Below, piece by piece: positions 51,878-61,409 of a DNA stretch of 64,000 nt. The DNA lies in assembly GCA_040218535.1 (NCBI GenBank), contig JAVJRG010000010.1, forward strand, positions 62,001-126,000, given 5' to 3'. The translations under genes were made by a program, and so were the position numbers. The notes under the pieces are model-generated. The model searched no databases. It worked only from the letters and a program-made list of their open reading frames with translations, and was not told the DNA's origin. The stretch comes from Lacipirellulaceae bacterium (GTDB lineage Bacteria; Planctomycetota; Planctomycetia; Pirellulales; Lacipirellulaceae). The first letter of the stretch is position 1, and every line of letters starts with the position of its first letter.

Positions 51878-53224
51878 TTAAGCGGCAGGGCTTTCAGGAT
51901 TGCTGGCTGGTTGATTCACCAAGGACACCCGAGCAACGAGCGCTCGGAGTTGCTGGCGTACATCTTCCAAACTGTGCTTCTCTCGTGTTGATTGACACAA
52001 GAAGGCATTGATCTCGTCCCGCATTTCCACTGCCGCATCCAATTTGGGATTCGCACCCTTGCGGTAGGCACCGATGGTGACCAAATCCTCGTTCTCTGCG
52101 TAAATGGCTAGCAGCTCTCGCAGGATCTGAGTGGCCTGCCGGTCCTCGTCGGAAATGAGGTCGTTCATCAGACGGCTGATGCTGCTGAGGACGTTGATTG
52201 CTGGGTAGTGGCCTCGCTCGGCCAGTTTTCGCGACAGCCAAACATGACCATCGAGCAAGCCCCGCATCGTATCGGCCACAGGTTCGTTCTCGTCATCACC
52301 TTCGACCAGCACGGTATAGAAGGCGGTGATGCTCCCGGCAGTTGTTTTGCCCGCACGCTCAACAAGTTTCGGCAACAGCGCAAAAGTGGAGGGCGGATAG
52401 CCCCGCGTTGCAGGCGGTTCGCCCGCTGCGAGTCCGATCTCGCGTTGGGCGAGCGCGAAACGCGTAACGGAGTCCATAATCAATAACACGTTTTTGCCCG
52501 CATCGCGAAAGTACTCCGCAATGGTCGTCGCTGCGTAAGCCGCCTGAACCCGGAGGAGTGCCGGTTCATTGCTTGTTGCAGCGACAACGACGCTTCGCGC
52601 CAATCCTTCGGGGCCTAATTCGCGTTGGATGAACTCGTTCACTTCACGGCCACGTTCGCCAATCATCGCGACGACGGTAACATCGGCCTCGGTGTGCTGA
52701 GCCATCGCACCCATGAGAACGCTCTTCCCGACACCAGACCCAGCGAAAATTCCCAAGCGTTGTCCTTGCCCGACGGTCATCAGCCCATCGATCGCTTTGA
52801 CACCAGTTCCCAGCGCCGTATCAATCCGAACGCGCTCCGTCGGAATGACCGGCTGAGATTCCAGGGGCAGACGCTGTCGCAACATTGGTTGTGGGCGTCC
52901 GTCGATACAACGACCGCGAGAATCGACGACTCGACCAAGAAGCCCTTCGCCAACCTTCAGAGTTCGGGACGTCCGCACCAAACGAACTCGGCTGCCACGC
53001 CGCACCCCTTCAAGGTTGCTAAGGGGCATGACCAGAGTCTGGTTCTCACGAAAGCCAACGACTGCCGCCTCGATCGTATCTCCCGCCTGGCGATCGATCG
53101 TCACCATCGCCCCCACGGGGACCGGAAAATCCGCGACGGCAGCGGTGAGGCCGACCGTCTGCACGACGCTACCGGTCACGCCGGTGAGCATCGCGTCGTT
53201 AATGTGTTGGGGTAAGACATCCAT
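51878..53224 (-). CDS. fliI: Flagellum-specific ATPase FliI (448 aa)
   Basis: Type III export ATPase related to F1-beta. The Walker A loop is GSGVGKS (162-168). GERGREVNEFI, ALLRVQAAYAATTIAEYFRD and MDSVTRFALAQREIG follow, then PPATRGYPPSTFALLPKLVE. Hexamer at the export gate; helps unload substrates from chaperones. ATG at 53224. Upstream is fliH, its regulator. Confidence 0.97.
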   Translation of the reverse strand: MDVLPQHINDAMLTGVTGSVVQTVGLTAAVADFPVPVGAMVTIDRQAGDTIEAAVVGFRENQTLVMPLSNLEGVRRGSRVRLVRTSRTLKVGEGLLGRVVDSRGRCIDGRPQPMLRQRLPLESQPVIPTERVRIDTALGTGVKAIDGLMTVGQGQRLGIFAGSGVGKSVLMGAMAQHTEADVTVVAMIGERGREVNEFIQRELGPEGLARSVVVAATSNEPALLRVQAAYAATTIAEYFRDAGKNVLLIMDSVTRFALAQREIGLAAGEPPATRGYPPSTFALLPKLVERAGKTTAGSITAFYTVLVEGDDENEPVADTMRGLLDGHVWLSRKLAERGHYPAINVLSSISRLMNDLISDEDRQATQILRELLAIYAENEDLVTIGAYRKGANPKLDAAVEMRDEINAFLCQSTREKHSLEDVRQQLRALVARVSLVNQPASNPESPAA

Positions 53225-53307
53225 GGTGGCGTTGCTTTCGATCTAGCTAGTAGAGAGGCCCTCTGCCCACACGCCGCCACCGTGCTGAGCTGCCCGTTCA
53301 ATTCGGT

Positions 53308-53973
53308 TTAGTTCAGTTCCTGTTGAATTCTTTCCAGTTGGGTTTCGAGTTGTTGGTCGATGGTGCCGTAGGTAGTTTCCACACGACAACCACTGAGGCT
53401 GATCGTCTCGTCGGCCTCAATGCGAGCTTTGGCGAGTGGATTGATTGCCTCGGTCAGTTGTTGCACATGGCTGGCAATGGTCTCGTGGTCTTGCGGATTG
53501 AGCCGTATCGTGAGTTCACTGCTGCCGGCGGCTAGCTCCAACGCTTCGCGAATCCAATTTGTGGCGATCTCCGGGCGACGCGATATCTCTCCACGGACAA
53601 GTCGCTCCGCAATCGCTGCGGACAGTCCGACCGCTGAGTTTTCCCAGTGCTGAAGCCACTCTTGTCGTGACTCTTCGATTTGGTGAACCGCTCCCTGCAA
53701 AGCAGGCACGAGTGTTTTCATTTGCTGGGCGACCTTTTCGTCGAGGATGCGCTCGATGGCCGCTTCGGCGGCGGCGCGACCTTCAGTCTCGGCCTGACTG
53801 CGAATCTTCGCGGCATCTGCTTTGGCTTGCTTGATGATTGCGTCTGCCCTGGCTTGCACACCGACAAGCATCTGCTCCGCTTGCCCAGCCATATCCGTCA
53901 AGTTGTAAGCGACACCGGCAAGGGAACTCCCCTCGGGTGTGTGCTGATACTGACGTTTGATGATGGTGGCCAT
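53308..53973 (-). CDS. fliH: Flagellar assembly protein FliH (221 aa)
   Basis: An N-terminal helical stalk rich in Ala/Lys/Glu (IIKQAKADAAKIRSQAETEG) and a C-terminal FliH/HrpE domain (LVRGEISRRPEIATNWIREA, LTIRLNPQDHETI). It binds FliI and links it to FliN. Sits between fliG and fliI as in many operons. Confidence 0.92.
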   Translation of the reverse strand: MATIIKRQYQHTPEGSSLAGVAYNLTDMAGQAEQMLVGVQARADAIIKQAKADAAKIRSQAETEGRAAAEAAIERILDEKVAQQMKTLVPALQGAVHQIEESRQEWLQHWENSAVGLSAAIAERLVRGEISRRPEIATNWIREALELAAGSSELTIRLNPQDHETIASHVQQLTEAINPLAKARIEADETISLSGCRVETTYGTIDQQLETQLERIQQELN

Positions 53974-53985
53974 GGGTGGTATCCC

Positions 53986-55236
53986 CTAGTTCGCCGCTTC
54001 GCTGTTGAGCAAACCCGCGCGTTGGGCAATCTGTAAGAGGGACTGGTGGGCAAGCTCGACAGATTCGCGACTGACTTTTCGCTTGCGAGTTGACTTACGG
54101 AGCTTTCTTGCTTCTTTCTTTGGTAGCCCGCTGGTGAGCTGTCGGAAGCGTTGCTCTGTCGTTGAGCCAAGGTAAACCTGGACGACTTGTTCGTTGGCCA
54201 CCGCTAGTAGTGCTTGAAGCTCAGATTGCCCAAGTGTTTCAAGCAGTGCTGGATCGAGATCGTCGTTGACAGCCTCGCCATGCCTGGTCGGCTGCCAGGA
54301 AACCGCGTCCTCTTCAGAAACAAAGTCTTCAGAAGCCGCGACGGCCGCTGATTCATTCGCTTCCTCCACTTCGGTTTCCAAGCTTGGCGACTCTGGAGTT
54401 GCTAAGCCGTAGGCCGTGGCGAAGCGATTCTGTGTCGAACTAGCCGGCAGCAAGCTAGCTGGTTCCTCATTAAGAGCCGTTGCTACTTTTGGATCGTGCT
54501 GCTGGATCCGATCAAGAATCACGCGACGCTCGTGTTCAGGTGCGTTCAGAAGAATCCGACGAGCCAAATCGCTACCACATTGGAAATACTCTTGATGTCG
54601 GCGACGCTGCTCAAGCCTCTCAGCCAGTTGCACTTCCAGCTCTTCCACCGCATCGTCGACGGCGGGGTGCGAGTACACAAGCCGCTGAATCACCAGCGAT
54701 TGGGTGGCCGAGGGAAGATGCGAGAGCGTTTCAGCAGCTTGCGTTTCCGTAAGCCGCGACAGTACCAGAGCGATTACTTGGGGATGCTCTTCGGTGAGTT
54801 GCCCCGCAAGTTCGGAGCCGGCGGCGTCGGAGATCAATAGCCGACGTTGCTCGGGACTAATTACCTGTTCGTTGGCGTCGGCGTCTCCGGTTGATTCTTC
54901 CTGCTGCGACTCCAGTTCGCGTTCGTACTCTTCGAGACGCTCCATCTGACGTTCGATGGAGGCATCGATGTCTAGCTCGACCGCGTCAGAAGTACGAGAG
55001 AGGTCGTTTCGTGAGTGGGCAGGGAGTTTTTCTTCAGTTGTACTCCGTTGGAACTCAAGAAGGACTTTTTCTTGCTCCTCAGGGTCGATCTCGCCGAGTT
55101 GATCGATCAGTTTATGGACTTGTGCGGCTTCGCGTTCGGGAAGACTCTCCAGGAGCTGATTGGCTAGCGCATCGTCCACGCTGGCCACGAGGATGGCAAC
55201 TCGGCGTAGATTGTCGATGCGTTGATCCGTCTTCAT
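53986..55236 (-). CDS. fliG: Flagellar motor switch protein FliG, long-linker form (416 aa)
   Basis: An N-terminal FliF-binding domain (RRVAILVASVDDALANQLL), the middle domain with the EHPQ motif (150-153), then an unusual Glu/Ser-rich linker (about 250-325) and a compact C-terminal torque domain (ETLGQSELQALLAVANEQ to SVELAHQSLLQIAQRAG). At 416 aa it is about 80 residues longer than typical FliG because of this linker. Located between fliF and fliH. Identity is supported by EHPQ and position; the torque helix is divergent. Confidence 0.88.
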   Translation of the reverse strand: MKTDQRIDNLRRVAILVASVDDALANQLLESLPEREAAQVHKLIDQLGEIDPEEQEKVLLEFQRSTTEEKLPAHSRNDLSRTSDAVELDIDASIERQMERLEEYERELESQQEESTGDADANEQVISPEQRRLLISDAAGSELAGQLTEEHPQVIALVLSRLTETQAAETLSHLPSATQSLVIQRLVYSHPAVDDAVEELEVQLAERLEQRRRHQEYFQCGSDLARRILLNAPEHERRVILDRIQQHDPKVATALNEEPASLLPASSTQNRFATAYGLATPESPSLETEVEEANESAAVAASEDFVSEEDAVSWQPTRHGEAVNDDLDPALLETLGQSELQALLAVANEQVVQVYLGSTTEQRFRQLTSGLPKKEARKLRKSTRKRKVSRESVELAHQSLLQIAQRAGLLNSEAAN

Positions 55237-55250
55237 CTGCTACTTCCACA

Positions 55251-56888
55251 TTAGCCGGCGTTGGAAATCCAAGTTCTCAGGATTGCCGCGGCCGCATCAG
55301 GGTCTTCTTTCACGATATCCGCGAGATCGTCTTTGAGGTTCGATCCCTTCTTCAGCTTTAGTTTGGGACGACGTTCCTCGGCGGTTTCTTTTGGCTCTCC
55401 CTCGGCGGTACTCGCCCCCTCCTCAACGGTGATCTCCGCGACAGCCAGAGACGCGGGGGGCTCAGTATGAGGAATGGACTTAACCATCGACCGCAACATC
55501 ACGAGCCCGACCAAAGCAAACCCCGCGGTAAGAATCGTGTTGAGATTGCTACTCGCCCAGAACAAGCCTTCCGTGACCACCGAAGGTTCCTCGACTGGCG
55601 GAGGGGGCAATGTCGGCAAGAACGTTACTTTCACATCGGAGAAATTCTCTTTCGCCACTTGTTTCGGCAAGAGGTTCGAGACGCTTTCCTTGATCTTGCG
55701 TGCTGTCTCGTCTTCAATTTTCGTGAGCAAGTCGGCAGGCGGTTGGTCATCAGGCCCTGCGTCAGGGTTTTTCTCACGCCACACACGGTTGATATAGCTC
55801 GTAGGGACGGCAATCGACGCCTGCACGTTCGTCGGTGTGAGTCCACTCTCGGTGATCACTTCATCGGCTGTAGGAACAAAAGAGTCCGTTTGGTTGTCTT
55901 TCGTTTCTGTCTTGCTGACGAGCTTCGCAGTCTCCTCGGGAGCGGAACGCCCCGGGCCTTGGGCGGTGATCCCCGGTTGTTGTCCCCCCTCAACTCGCTC
56001 ATTACTCGTTTCTTCTGTTTGGATTCGTTCGTGATAAGTCTGAGTTTCACCATCTGATTTTCGGCGATGGCTTTCGAACGTAAGGGTCTTGTCAACTTCC
56101 GCATTCACTTGCACGCGTATCCCCGGGATACTAGCGAGCAAGTCTTCGATACGACGCTGCATCAGTCGTTCGTAATTGGTACGCGTCCGGTAGTAAGGGT
56201 CGTCGAAATCTTCCGCGGAAACGCCACTCCCCCCCCCGGCAAATTCGGAACCGCTCGATTGGTCAAGAATGGTCACGTCGCTGGGATTGAGCCCCGCAAT
56301 TGCACCTGCCACGGCCATGCGAATCATCTTCTGTCGCTTGGCGTTTAGCGTTTCGCCGCTTTCGGGTCGCACGCTGACGGTGGCTGAAATCTTCTCTTTC
56401 GTAAAACCTTGCGGCTCGCGGATATCGTACATCACCTTCGCGTCGGTGATGCCGTCCATGTTGCGGACGATCATTGAGAGCTTGCGTTCCTTGGCACTTT
56501 TGACTCGCTGCATTTGCAACTTGTGCGGCATGAACGGGCTCACCTCGAGCGCTTCGTCCATGAGGGTGTCAAAGTTCGCTGGCAGAGCCCCGGCGCTTGC
56601 AATGTCTCCCATAAGCTGGAGCTTCTTATCGCTGGGAACCAAAAAGCGATTTCCCTTTCGCTCCACGCCACTCACCTTACTTTTCGCCAAGGCAGCCTCG
56701 ACGGCATCGGCTTCACGCGAGGAGAGGATCTCTCCATTGAAAAGATACTCGTCCGCACCCGAGCTGTGCTGCTGGAAGAGATAACCCAGGCTAACGACGA
56801 TCACCCCCAGGAGTAGCGCGGCGGTAATGCGCGCAGCTGGAGTCATCGATTCGAAGAGTTCGCGTAGTTGTCTTATCGAGTCGTTCAA
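55251..56888 (-). CDS. fliF: Flagellar MS-ring protein FliF (545 aa)
   Basis: Two transmembrane helices (about 19-37 and 446-464) bracket the ring-building motifs. Visible are LPANFDTLMDEALEVSPFMP, VMYDIREPQGFTKEKISATV, and the second RBM with RIEDLLASIPGIRVQVNAEV. The C-terminal tail DLADIVKEDPDAAAAILRTW binds FliG. The start appears to be TTG at 56888. It lies directly before fliG. Confidence 0.96.
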   Translation of the reverse strand: MNDSIRQLRELFESMTPAARITAALLLGVIVVSLGYLFQQHSSGADEYLFNGEILSSREADAVEAALAKSKVSGVERKGNRFLVPSDKKLQLMGDIASAGALPANFDTLMDEALEVSPFMPHKLQMQRVKSAKERKLSMIVRNMDGITDAKVMYDIREPQGFTKEKISATVSVRPESGETLNAKRQKMIRMAVAGAIAGLNPSDVTILDQSSGSEFAGGGSGVSAEDFDDPYYRTRTNYERLMQRRIEDLLASIPGIRVQVNAEVDKTLTFESHRRKSDGETQTYHERIQTEETSNERVEGGQQPGITAQGPGRSAPEETAKLVSKTETKDNQTDSFVPTADEVITESGLTPTNVQASIAVPTSYINRVWREKNPDAGPDDQPPADLLTKIEDETARKIKESVSNLLPKQVAKENFSDVKVTFLPTLPPPPVEEPSVVTEGLFWASSNLNTILTAGFALVGLVMLRSMVKSIPHTEPPASLAVAEITVEEGASTAEGEPKETAEERRPKLKLKKGSNLKDDLADIVKEDPDAAAAILRTWISNAG

Positions 56889-56974
56889 AGCGTCCGTCCG
56901 TGGATGCTAGTGGTTTCTTTTTTCATCTGTAGGGAACACCCTCTGTAGCGTTCCCTACATTGAGTTGTGTCACG

Positions 56975-57286
56975 TTAAATCCGAATATCTTTGATCTCTT
57001 GATAGGCTTGCATTGCCTTGTTTCTCATTTGCAGCATCAGTCGGAAAGCCATATCTGCTTTCTGAACCGCAGTGAGTACTTCCGCTGGATCGACATCGCC
57101 TCCGGTCATCAGTGTTTCAACGGCCACATCGGCCTGCTGTTGCATTGCGTTCACATCCTGGATCGAGTCGAGCAAGAAGTTCTTGAACGAACCCGATTGC
57201 TGTGCCTCGCCCGCACCAGCGGGAGCCGAAGGCATGGGGGGAAGTCGGAAAGCTTGGTTGGCGGCAGCGTTGCCGATGGTGTTCAT
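56975..57286 (-). CDS. fliE: Flagellar hook-basal body complex protein FliE (103 aa)
   Basis: A small helical rod-base protein: SFKNFLLDSIQDVNAMQQQA then EVLTAVQKADMAFRLMLQMR and AMQAYQEIKDIRI. Links the MS ring to the rod. Standard length. Lies between flgC and fliF. Confidence 0.94.
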   Translation of the reverse strand: MNTIGNAAANQAFRLPPMPSAPAGAGEAQQSGSFKNFLLDSIQDVNAMQQQADVAVETLMTGGDVDPAEVLTAVQKADMAFRLMLQMRNKAMQAYQEIKDIRI

Positions 57287-57406
57287 TGCACGGTTCCTTC
57301 ACGTCGGCCCCCCAACGTTTCGGTTACGTCGATAGCTCCTCTAGTTTGTCGTTTTCCCGGGGATTAATACTCGACACGACACTACTAACGCCATGCCAAT
57401 ACGGGA

Positions 57407-57817
57407 CTAGGCCAGTATCTGCAGCGTCCTCGATCCCAGGTCCTTGGTGACTTCAATTACCCCTAAGTTGGCCTCATAGGCTCGTGTTGCTTCCAACGCG
57501 TCGACGAATTCGCTAGTCATATCTATGTCAGGATAGGCAACATAGCCATTCTCGTTCGCGTCTGGGTGCCCCGGTTCGTACTTCATGCGTGGCTGTGAAT
57601 TCGAATACTCGACGCTCCCAATCTGCACGCCGAGGCCTCCGCCGGAAGTCGAAACTTCGGCATCTGTCTCAAAGGTAACGTAGCGTGGCACGTAAGGCGC
57701 TGCCTCACCGCGTTCGTTACGCGTAGTACTCATGTTGGCAAGGTTGGAAGAGATCGCGTTGAGCCGCGTTCGCTGAGCGACAAGCCCGCTGGTACTGACG
57801 TCGAAAGCACTAAACAT
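57407..57817 (-). CDS. flgC: Flagellar basal-body rod protein FlgC (136 aa)
   Basis: The N-terminal rod motif is DVSTSGLVAQRTRLNAISSN followed by LANMSTTRNERG. The C-terminus reads EFVDALEATRAYEANLGVIE. Standard length for FlgC. Directly follows flgB, 80 bp apart. Confidence 0.95.
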   Translation of the reverse strand: MFSAFDVSTSGLVAQRTRLNAISSNLANMSTTRNERGEAAPYVPRYVTFETDAEVSTSGGGLGVQIGSVEYSNSQPRMKYEPGHPDANENGYVAYPDIDMTSEFVDALEATRAYEANLGVIEVTKDLGSRTLQILA

Positions 57818-57897
57818 TGGTCTCTGTCCTCGTGGCTGTGGCTTCTAGCCGCAGTTTTGGCCTCGTAAAGAACTGGGGCAGGATGCCCCAATCACGG

Positions 57898-58317
57898 TTA
57901 TGCTCTTTCGGTAATGGCTGCCCTGAGGAGCCGGAATTGGGCGGTCATCAGGCTCAGTGCCAAATTGTGTTTTGCTTGGTTTTTGGAGATTTCAGCGACC
58001 TGTTTTTCCAGGCTCACGTCGCTCTCGTCGTGGAATTTGATGCTTTTCATAGCGTCCTTCACTTTCGTGAAGTCGGCGTGAGGTCGCTCAACGCTACTAC
58101 GGCAATAGCTGTAGCTTGGAGCGTTCTGACTACGACTCGCCTCAACGGCTTCCTTTAAACTCGTCTGAAAATCTTCAACGGACAGATCGCGTGTTTGATA
58201 GCCTGGCGTGTCCAAGTTGGCCAAGTTTCCCGCGAGAACGCCGTGGCGTGCCTGCGTGAAATTGACAACCTGCTCAAGAACAGGGACGGACGAGTTGTCG
58301 AATAAATTGGAAATCAT
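57898..58317 (-). CDS. flgB: Flagellar basal-body rod protein FlgB (139 aa)
   Basis: The N-terminal pattern NFTQARHGVLAGNLANLDTP and the C-terminal VSLEKQVAEISKNQAKHNLA are those of FlgB. First structural gene of the flagellar run; a candidate sigma-54 site lies about 47-62 bp upstream. Confidence 0.95.
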   Translation of the reverse strand: MISNLFDNSSVPVLEQVVNFTQARHGVLAGNLANLDTPGYQTRDLSVEDFQTSLKEAVEASRSQNAPSYSYCRSSVERPHADFTKVKDAMKSIKFHDESDVSLEKQVAEISKNQAKHNLALSLMTAQFRLLRAAITERA

Positions 58318-58363
58318 TTTAAGCTGTTAGCGATTAGTCGTTAGCAGTTAGCTTTATTGCTTG

Positions 58364-58379
58364 GCAAATGGCGTTCCCC
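58364..58379 (-). promoter_or_regulatory. Candidate sigma-54 promoter for the flgB operon
   Basis: On the minus strand, GGGGAACGCCATTTGC has GG and GC with 10 nt between them, the -24/-12 spacing. It ends in TTTGC, as in the -12 element, though GGGAAC is a weak match to TGGCAC. It lies about 35 nt before a start site compatible with flgB. The regulator gene just upstream has a GAFTGA motif. Confidence 0.35.
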
Positions 58380-58443
58380 AAATTGCCTTTCCTCTGTGCC
58401 CTCCGTGCCTCCGTGGTTTCTTCCTAGTTTGCCGCTCTGGAAT

Positions 58444-59913
58444 TTAAGCCGCATCGGCAATTTCTGCCGAACGAATCGGTAGATTCTGCCGCACTGAATC
58501 CTGCTCAGGAGAGAATTGCTTCGTCCGCGGCGCGTATCCATACGATCGCAGCTTGCCGCTGAGTGTACGAACACCGATTCCCAGAGCCTCGGCAGTCTTC
58601 GCTCGATGGCCACCATAGTGTTCGAGCGTTGCGACGATCATCGCTCGCTCAACCTCTTCCAGGCTGGAACCGACGGGCAAAGCGGTTTCTTCGATCGGAG
58701 ACGACTCACAACCTTCAGGCTGCTGTAGCCACGGGCGAAGTTCGCTGGCCGTGAGTGGTTGGCCTTGGTTGAGGACACAAGCCCTCGTGATCAAGTTTTC
58801 CAACTCGCGAACATTGCCAGGCCAATGGTAAGTGGCGAAGAGCTCGCGGGCGTCGTTGGCCAACTCACACCGCTTGCGGCTTAGCCGAAGAGCGGCTTTT
58901 TCCAAAAAGAAATCAGCTAATTGTTGCACGTCTTCACCGCGTTCCCTCAAAGGTGGTAGCTCTAACGGAACCACAGCGAGCCGATAATAAAGATCCTCAC
59001 GAAACTGTCCCGTGGCGATGTGTTCGGCTAAGTTCCGATTCGAACTCGCTAACACGCGAACGTCCGCGCTGCGTGTTTCACTCGAGCCAACGGGCTCGAA
59101 GCTGCGTTCTTGCAACACACGTAGCAGTTTTGCTTGAAGCGTCAGGTCGATCTCCGTAATTTCGTCCAGGAAGATTGCACCTCCCTCGGCCAATTCAAAC
59201 CTTCCCGTTCGGTCGGTATCAGCCCCGGTGAATGCACCTCGACGGTGTCCGAAGAGCTCACTCTCAGCGAGTTGCTCCGAAAGAGCAGGGCAATTGAGGC
59301 TTACCAGCGGACCCTCGGAGCGTTGGCTCAGAGCATGCACGGCACGGGCCACGAGCTCTTTGCCAGTGCCACTCTCGCCGCAGATGAGTACGGTCTCGTC
59401 GGTCGGGGCTACCTGTTTGATCCGCTCACGCAGGAGCTGCATCGCTGGGCTGTTGCCAACCATGTTGAAATCGTCCGGCGACGAGTCAGATGACTCCTGA
59501 CTTTCAACAAGCTGGCCCCGTGCGAATGCACGCGCAACCAATTGCTCAAGTTGATTGACATCAAACGGCTTTTCCATGTAGTCGAACGCTCCGTGCCGAA
59601 TCGCCTCGACCGCTGAGGTAATCGTGGCGTGCGCGGTGACCATTATCGCCTGCGTACGCAAGCGTCGTTGCGAGATCTCGCGGATGAATTCCAGCCCGTC
59701 CATGCCCGGCATTTGCAGATCGGTGACAACTACTTGAAATGGGACCTCTGCCGCCTGTGACTTTTCCAACACAGGTAGTGCTTCAACGGCACTGGCCACA
59801 CCCTCGACCGAATAGCCGGCGTGTCGCAACACATCGATCACCGAGTCCCGCGCAGCCGCGTGGTCGTCGACAACGAGAACACGACCCTGGGTTTTCTTAT
59901 TGGTAGGGCTCAT
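58444..59913 (-). CDS. flrC: Sigma-54-dependent response regulator, FlrC/NtrC type (489 aa)
   Basis: Receiver domain with the phosphoacceptor Asp65 ([13 protein letters not shown]), AAA+ domain with Walker A GESGTGKE (179-186), the sigma-54 contact loop GAFTGA (226-231) and Walker B FLDEI, then a Fis-type helix-turn-helix ([20 protein letters not shown]). It should activate the flagellar structural genes downstream with RNA polymerase-sigma-54. ATG at 59913 overlaps the kinase stop by 4 nt. The gene symbol reflects position and type; NtrC or another relative is possible. Confidence 0.88.
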   Translation of the reverse strand: MSPTNKKTQGRVLVVDDHAAARDSVIDVLRHAGYSVEGVASAVEALPVLEKSQAAEVPFQVVVTDLQMPGMDGLEFIREISQRRLRTQAIMVTAHATITSAVEAIRHGAFDYMEKPFDVNQLEQLVARAFARGQLVESQESSDSSPDDFNMVGNSPAMQLLRERIKQVAPTDETVLICGESGTGKELVARAVHALSQRSEGPLVSLNCPALSEQLAESELFGHRRGAFTGADTDRTGRFELAEGGAIFLDEITEIDLTLQAKLLRVLQERSFEPVGSSETRSADVRVLASSNRNLAEHIATGQFREDLYYRLAVVPLELPPLRERGEDVQQLADFFLEKAALRLSRKRCELANDARELFATYHWPGNVRELENLITRACVLNQGQPLTASELRPWLQQPEGCESSPIEETALPVGSSLEEVERAMIVATLEHYGGHRAKTAEALGIGVRTLSGKLRSYGYAPRTKQFSPEQDSVRQNLPIRSAEIADAA

Positions 59914-60845
59914 GCAGCGGCCTTCATTGCTTGTCGGGGAAGTTCAATTGTGAAGGCTGCACCACCTTCAGGGCAATTCATCGCGGAGATACGACCGCCG
60001 TGAGCCGACACGATTCGCTGAACAATGGCCAATCCCAAGCCTGTGCCCGTACTCTTTGTGGTGAAGAAGGGATCGAACAGTTTGCTTAGTTGCTCTTCCG
60101 AGAACCCTGGACCGCTGTCAGCGATTTCAAGCTCAAACCCTTGAGGCCCGTCGTACGAGGTGATCACGAGGTCGCCTCCCTCGTTCATCACATCGAGCGA
60201 GTTGAGCGTCAAGTTCAGCAATGCGCGACGGAACATTTCACGGTCCGCAGTCAGCAGTGTCTCCGAGGGCACGTCGATCGTGATTTCGATGCCTTGAGCT
60301 TCGAGTTGAGGAGCGAGAGACTCACCAATCTCGTCAACCAAATCGCGAACCAGAAAGGAGCGCCAATCGGGCTCACGCTGACTGGTAAAATTCAATAGAT
60401 CGTTCACTGTCGTGTCGAGGGCGGTAAACCCTGCCTCCACTTTCGTAAGGATGTCGAGACTTTCCGCATCTGAGGAAAGCCGACGTCGTAACAGACTCAA
60501 ATAAAGGGTCACGGGGACCAAACTATTTCGTACTTCGTGGGCAACGTGCCCGGCCATACGCCCGAGATCTGCGAGGCGTTCTTGCCGGGCAAGCTCTCGG
60601 TTCTTGGCTTCGAGTTCATCAGTAAGTCGCGCAACTTCCCCCTGCAGCGTCTCATGAGTTTGCTGCAACCGATGTGTCGCGTCGTTCCACGCGGCAAGAA
60701 TGGTTTCGAGGCTGGCATCTTCGTTGATTTCTGTGACCGCTTCGTTCGGGCTGGCTTGCGTCTCGTCCGGCGCCACCAGTCGGAGCGTGGGTTCTTCGCT
60801 GCCACATGGCACTGTGTTATCAAGTTGGAAAGCCGGATTAGTCAT
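59910..60845 (-). CDS. flrB: Cytoplasmic sensor histidine kinase, FlrB/FleS-like (311 aa)
   Basis: No transmembrane helix. A coiled coil (about 55-95) precedes the HisKA box with His103 ([14 protein letters not shown]). The catalytic domain has [22 protein letters not shown] and [18 protein letters not shown]. This lone-kinase layout matches FlrB, FleS and FlgS kinases that sense flagellar assembly rather than an external signal. Coupled by ATGA to the regulator gene. Confidence 0.85.
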   Translation of the reverse strand: MTNPAFQLDNTVPCGSEEPTLRLVAPDETQASPNEAVTEINEDASLETILAAWNDATHRLQQTHETLQGEVARLTDELEAKNRELARQERLADLGRMAGHVAHEVRNSLVPVTLYLSLLRRRLSSDAESLDILTKVEAGFTALDTTVNDLLNFTSQREPDWRSFLVRDLVDEIGESLAPQLEAQGIEITIDVPSETLLTADREMFRRALLNLTLNSLDVMNEGGDLVITSYDGPQGFELEIADSGPGFSEEQLSKLFDPFFTTKSTGTGLGLAIVQRIVSAHGGRISAMNCPEGGAAFTIELPRQAMKAAA

Positions 60846-60868
60846 TCAATTAAAACTGGAGCTGGAGA

Positions 60869-61387
60869 CTAGGAGCGTGAACGTTTTTGCGTTGTCGGTA
60901 CTGTTGGAGTTGTTGCCGGCACAGCAGCGATGTTCGTTTTCTGATCCGTGCGATACTTGTTCGCTTGACGAGTCTGCTGAGCTTGATAAGCACCACGCAC
61001 CTTGTTCGCTGATGCCGTGGAATTGAGTTTCGTTGCTGTTTCGTCGCGTCGAGCGGTCATCAGTCGCTCGTTGGACTGTTCGAGCGTCATTACTTCAGCG
61101 AGTAACTTCCGACAAGACTCCGCCTCCGCGGCACAATGCTGCCGAGCTGCGGGCGAAGCCCAAACCCTCGCTTCGGGATCTTGCCCGTGAAAAGGTTGCA
61201 GGGCTTGCTCAATGGCCTGGATTGCTGTGATGAGTTTCTGTTTCGTGGAGATCAGCCTAAGCAGCTCGCTCATCTGGTCTGCTACGATCAGTTGCGATTG
61301 CTTTAACCCAATAGCATGCAATTGCTGCAAACAAGTCAATCGCTTGCTCACAAGGTCTGCCAGAGTTTGGGATGATAATGGTTGCAT
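60869..61387 (-). CDS. flgN: FlgN-like flagellar chaperone (172 aa)
   Basis: A helical protein in which the first 120 residues follow the FlgN pattern (TCLQQLHAIGLKQSQLIVAD, LISTKQKLITAIQAIEQALQ, LEQSNERLMTARRDE). A basic, Thr/Pro-rich tail follows (TNIAAVPATTPTVPTTQKRS). FlgN escorts hook-filament junction proteins. No junction-protein genes lie in this window. Assignment rests on the coiled-coil pattern and on position. Confidence 0.7.
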   Translation of the reverse strand: MQPLSSQTLADLVSKRLTCLQQLHAIGLKQSQLIVADQMSELLRLISTKQKLITAIQAIEQALQPFHGQDPEARVWASPAARQHCAAEAESCRKLLAEVMTLEQSNERLMTARRDETATKLNSTASANKVRGAYQAQQTRQANKYRTDQKTNIAAVPATTPTVPTTQKRSRS

Positions 61388-61409
61388 GAGGGATTGGTTC
61401 GTGGGATCG

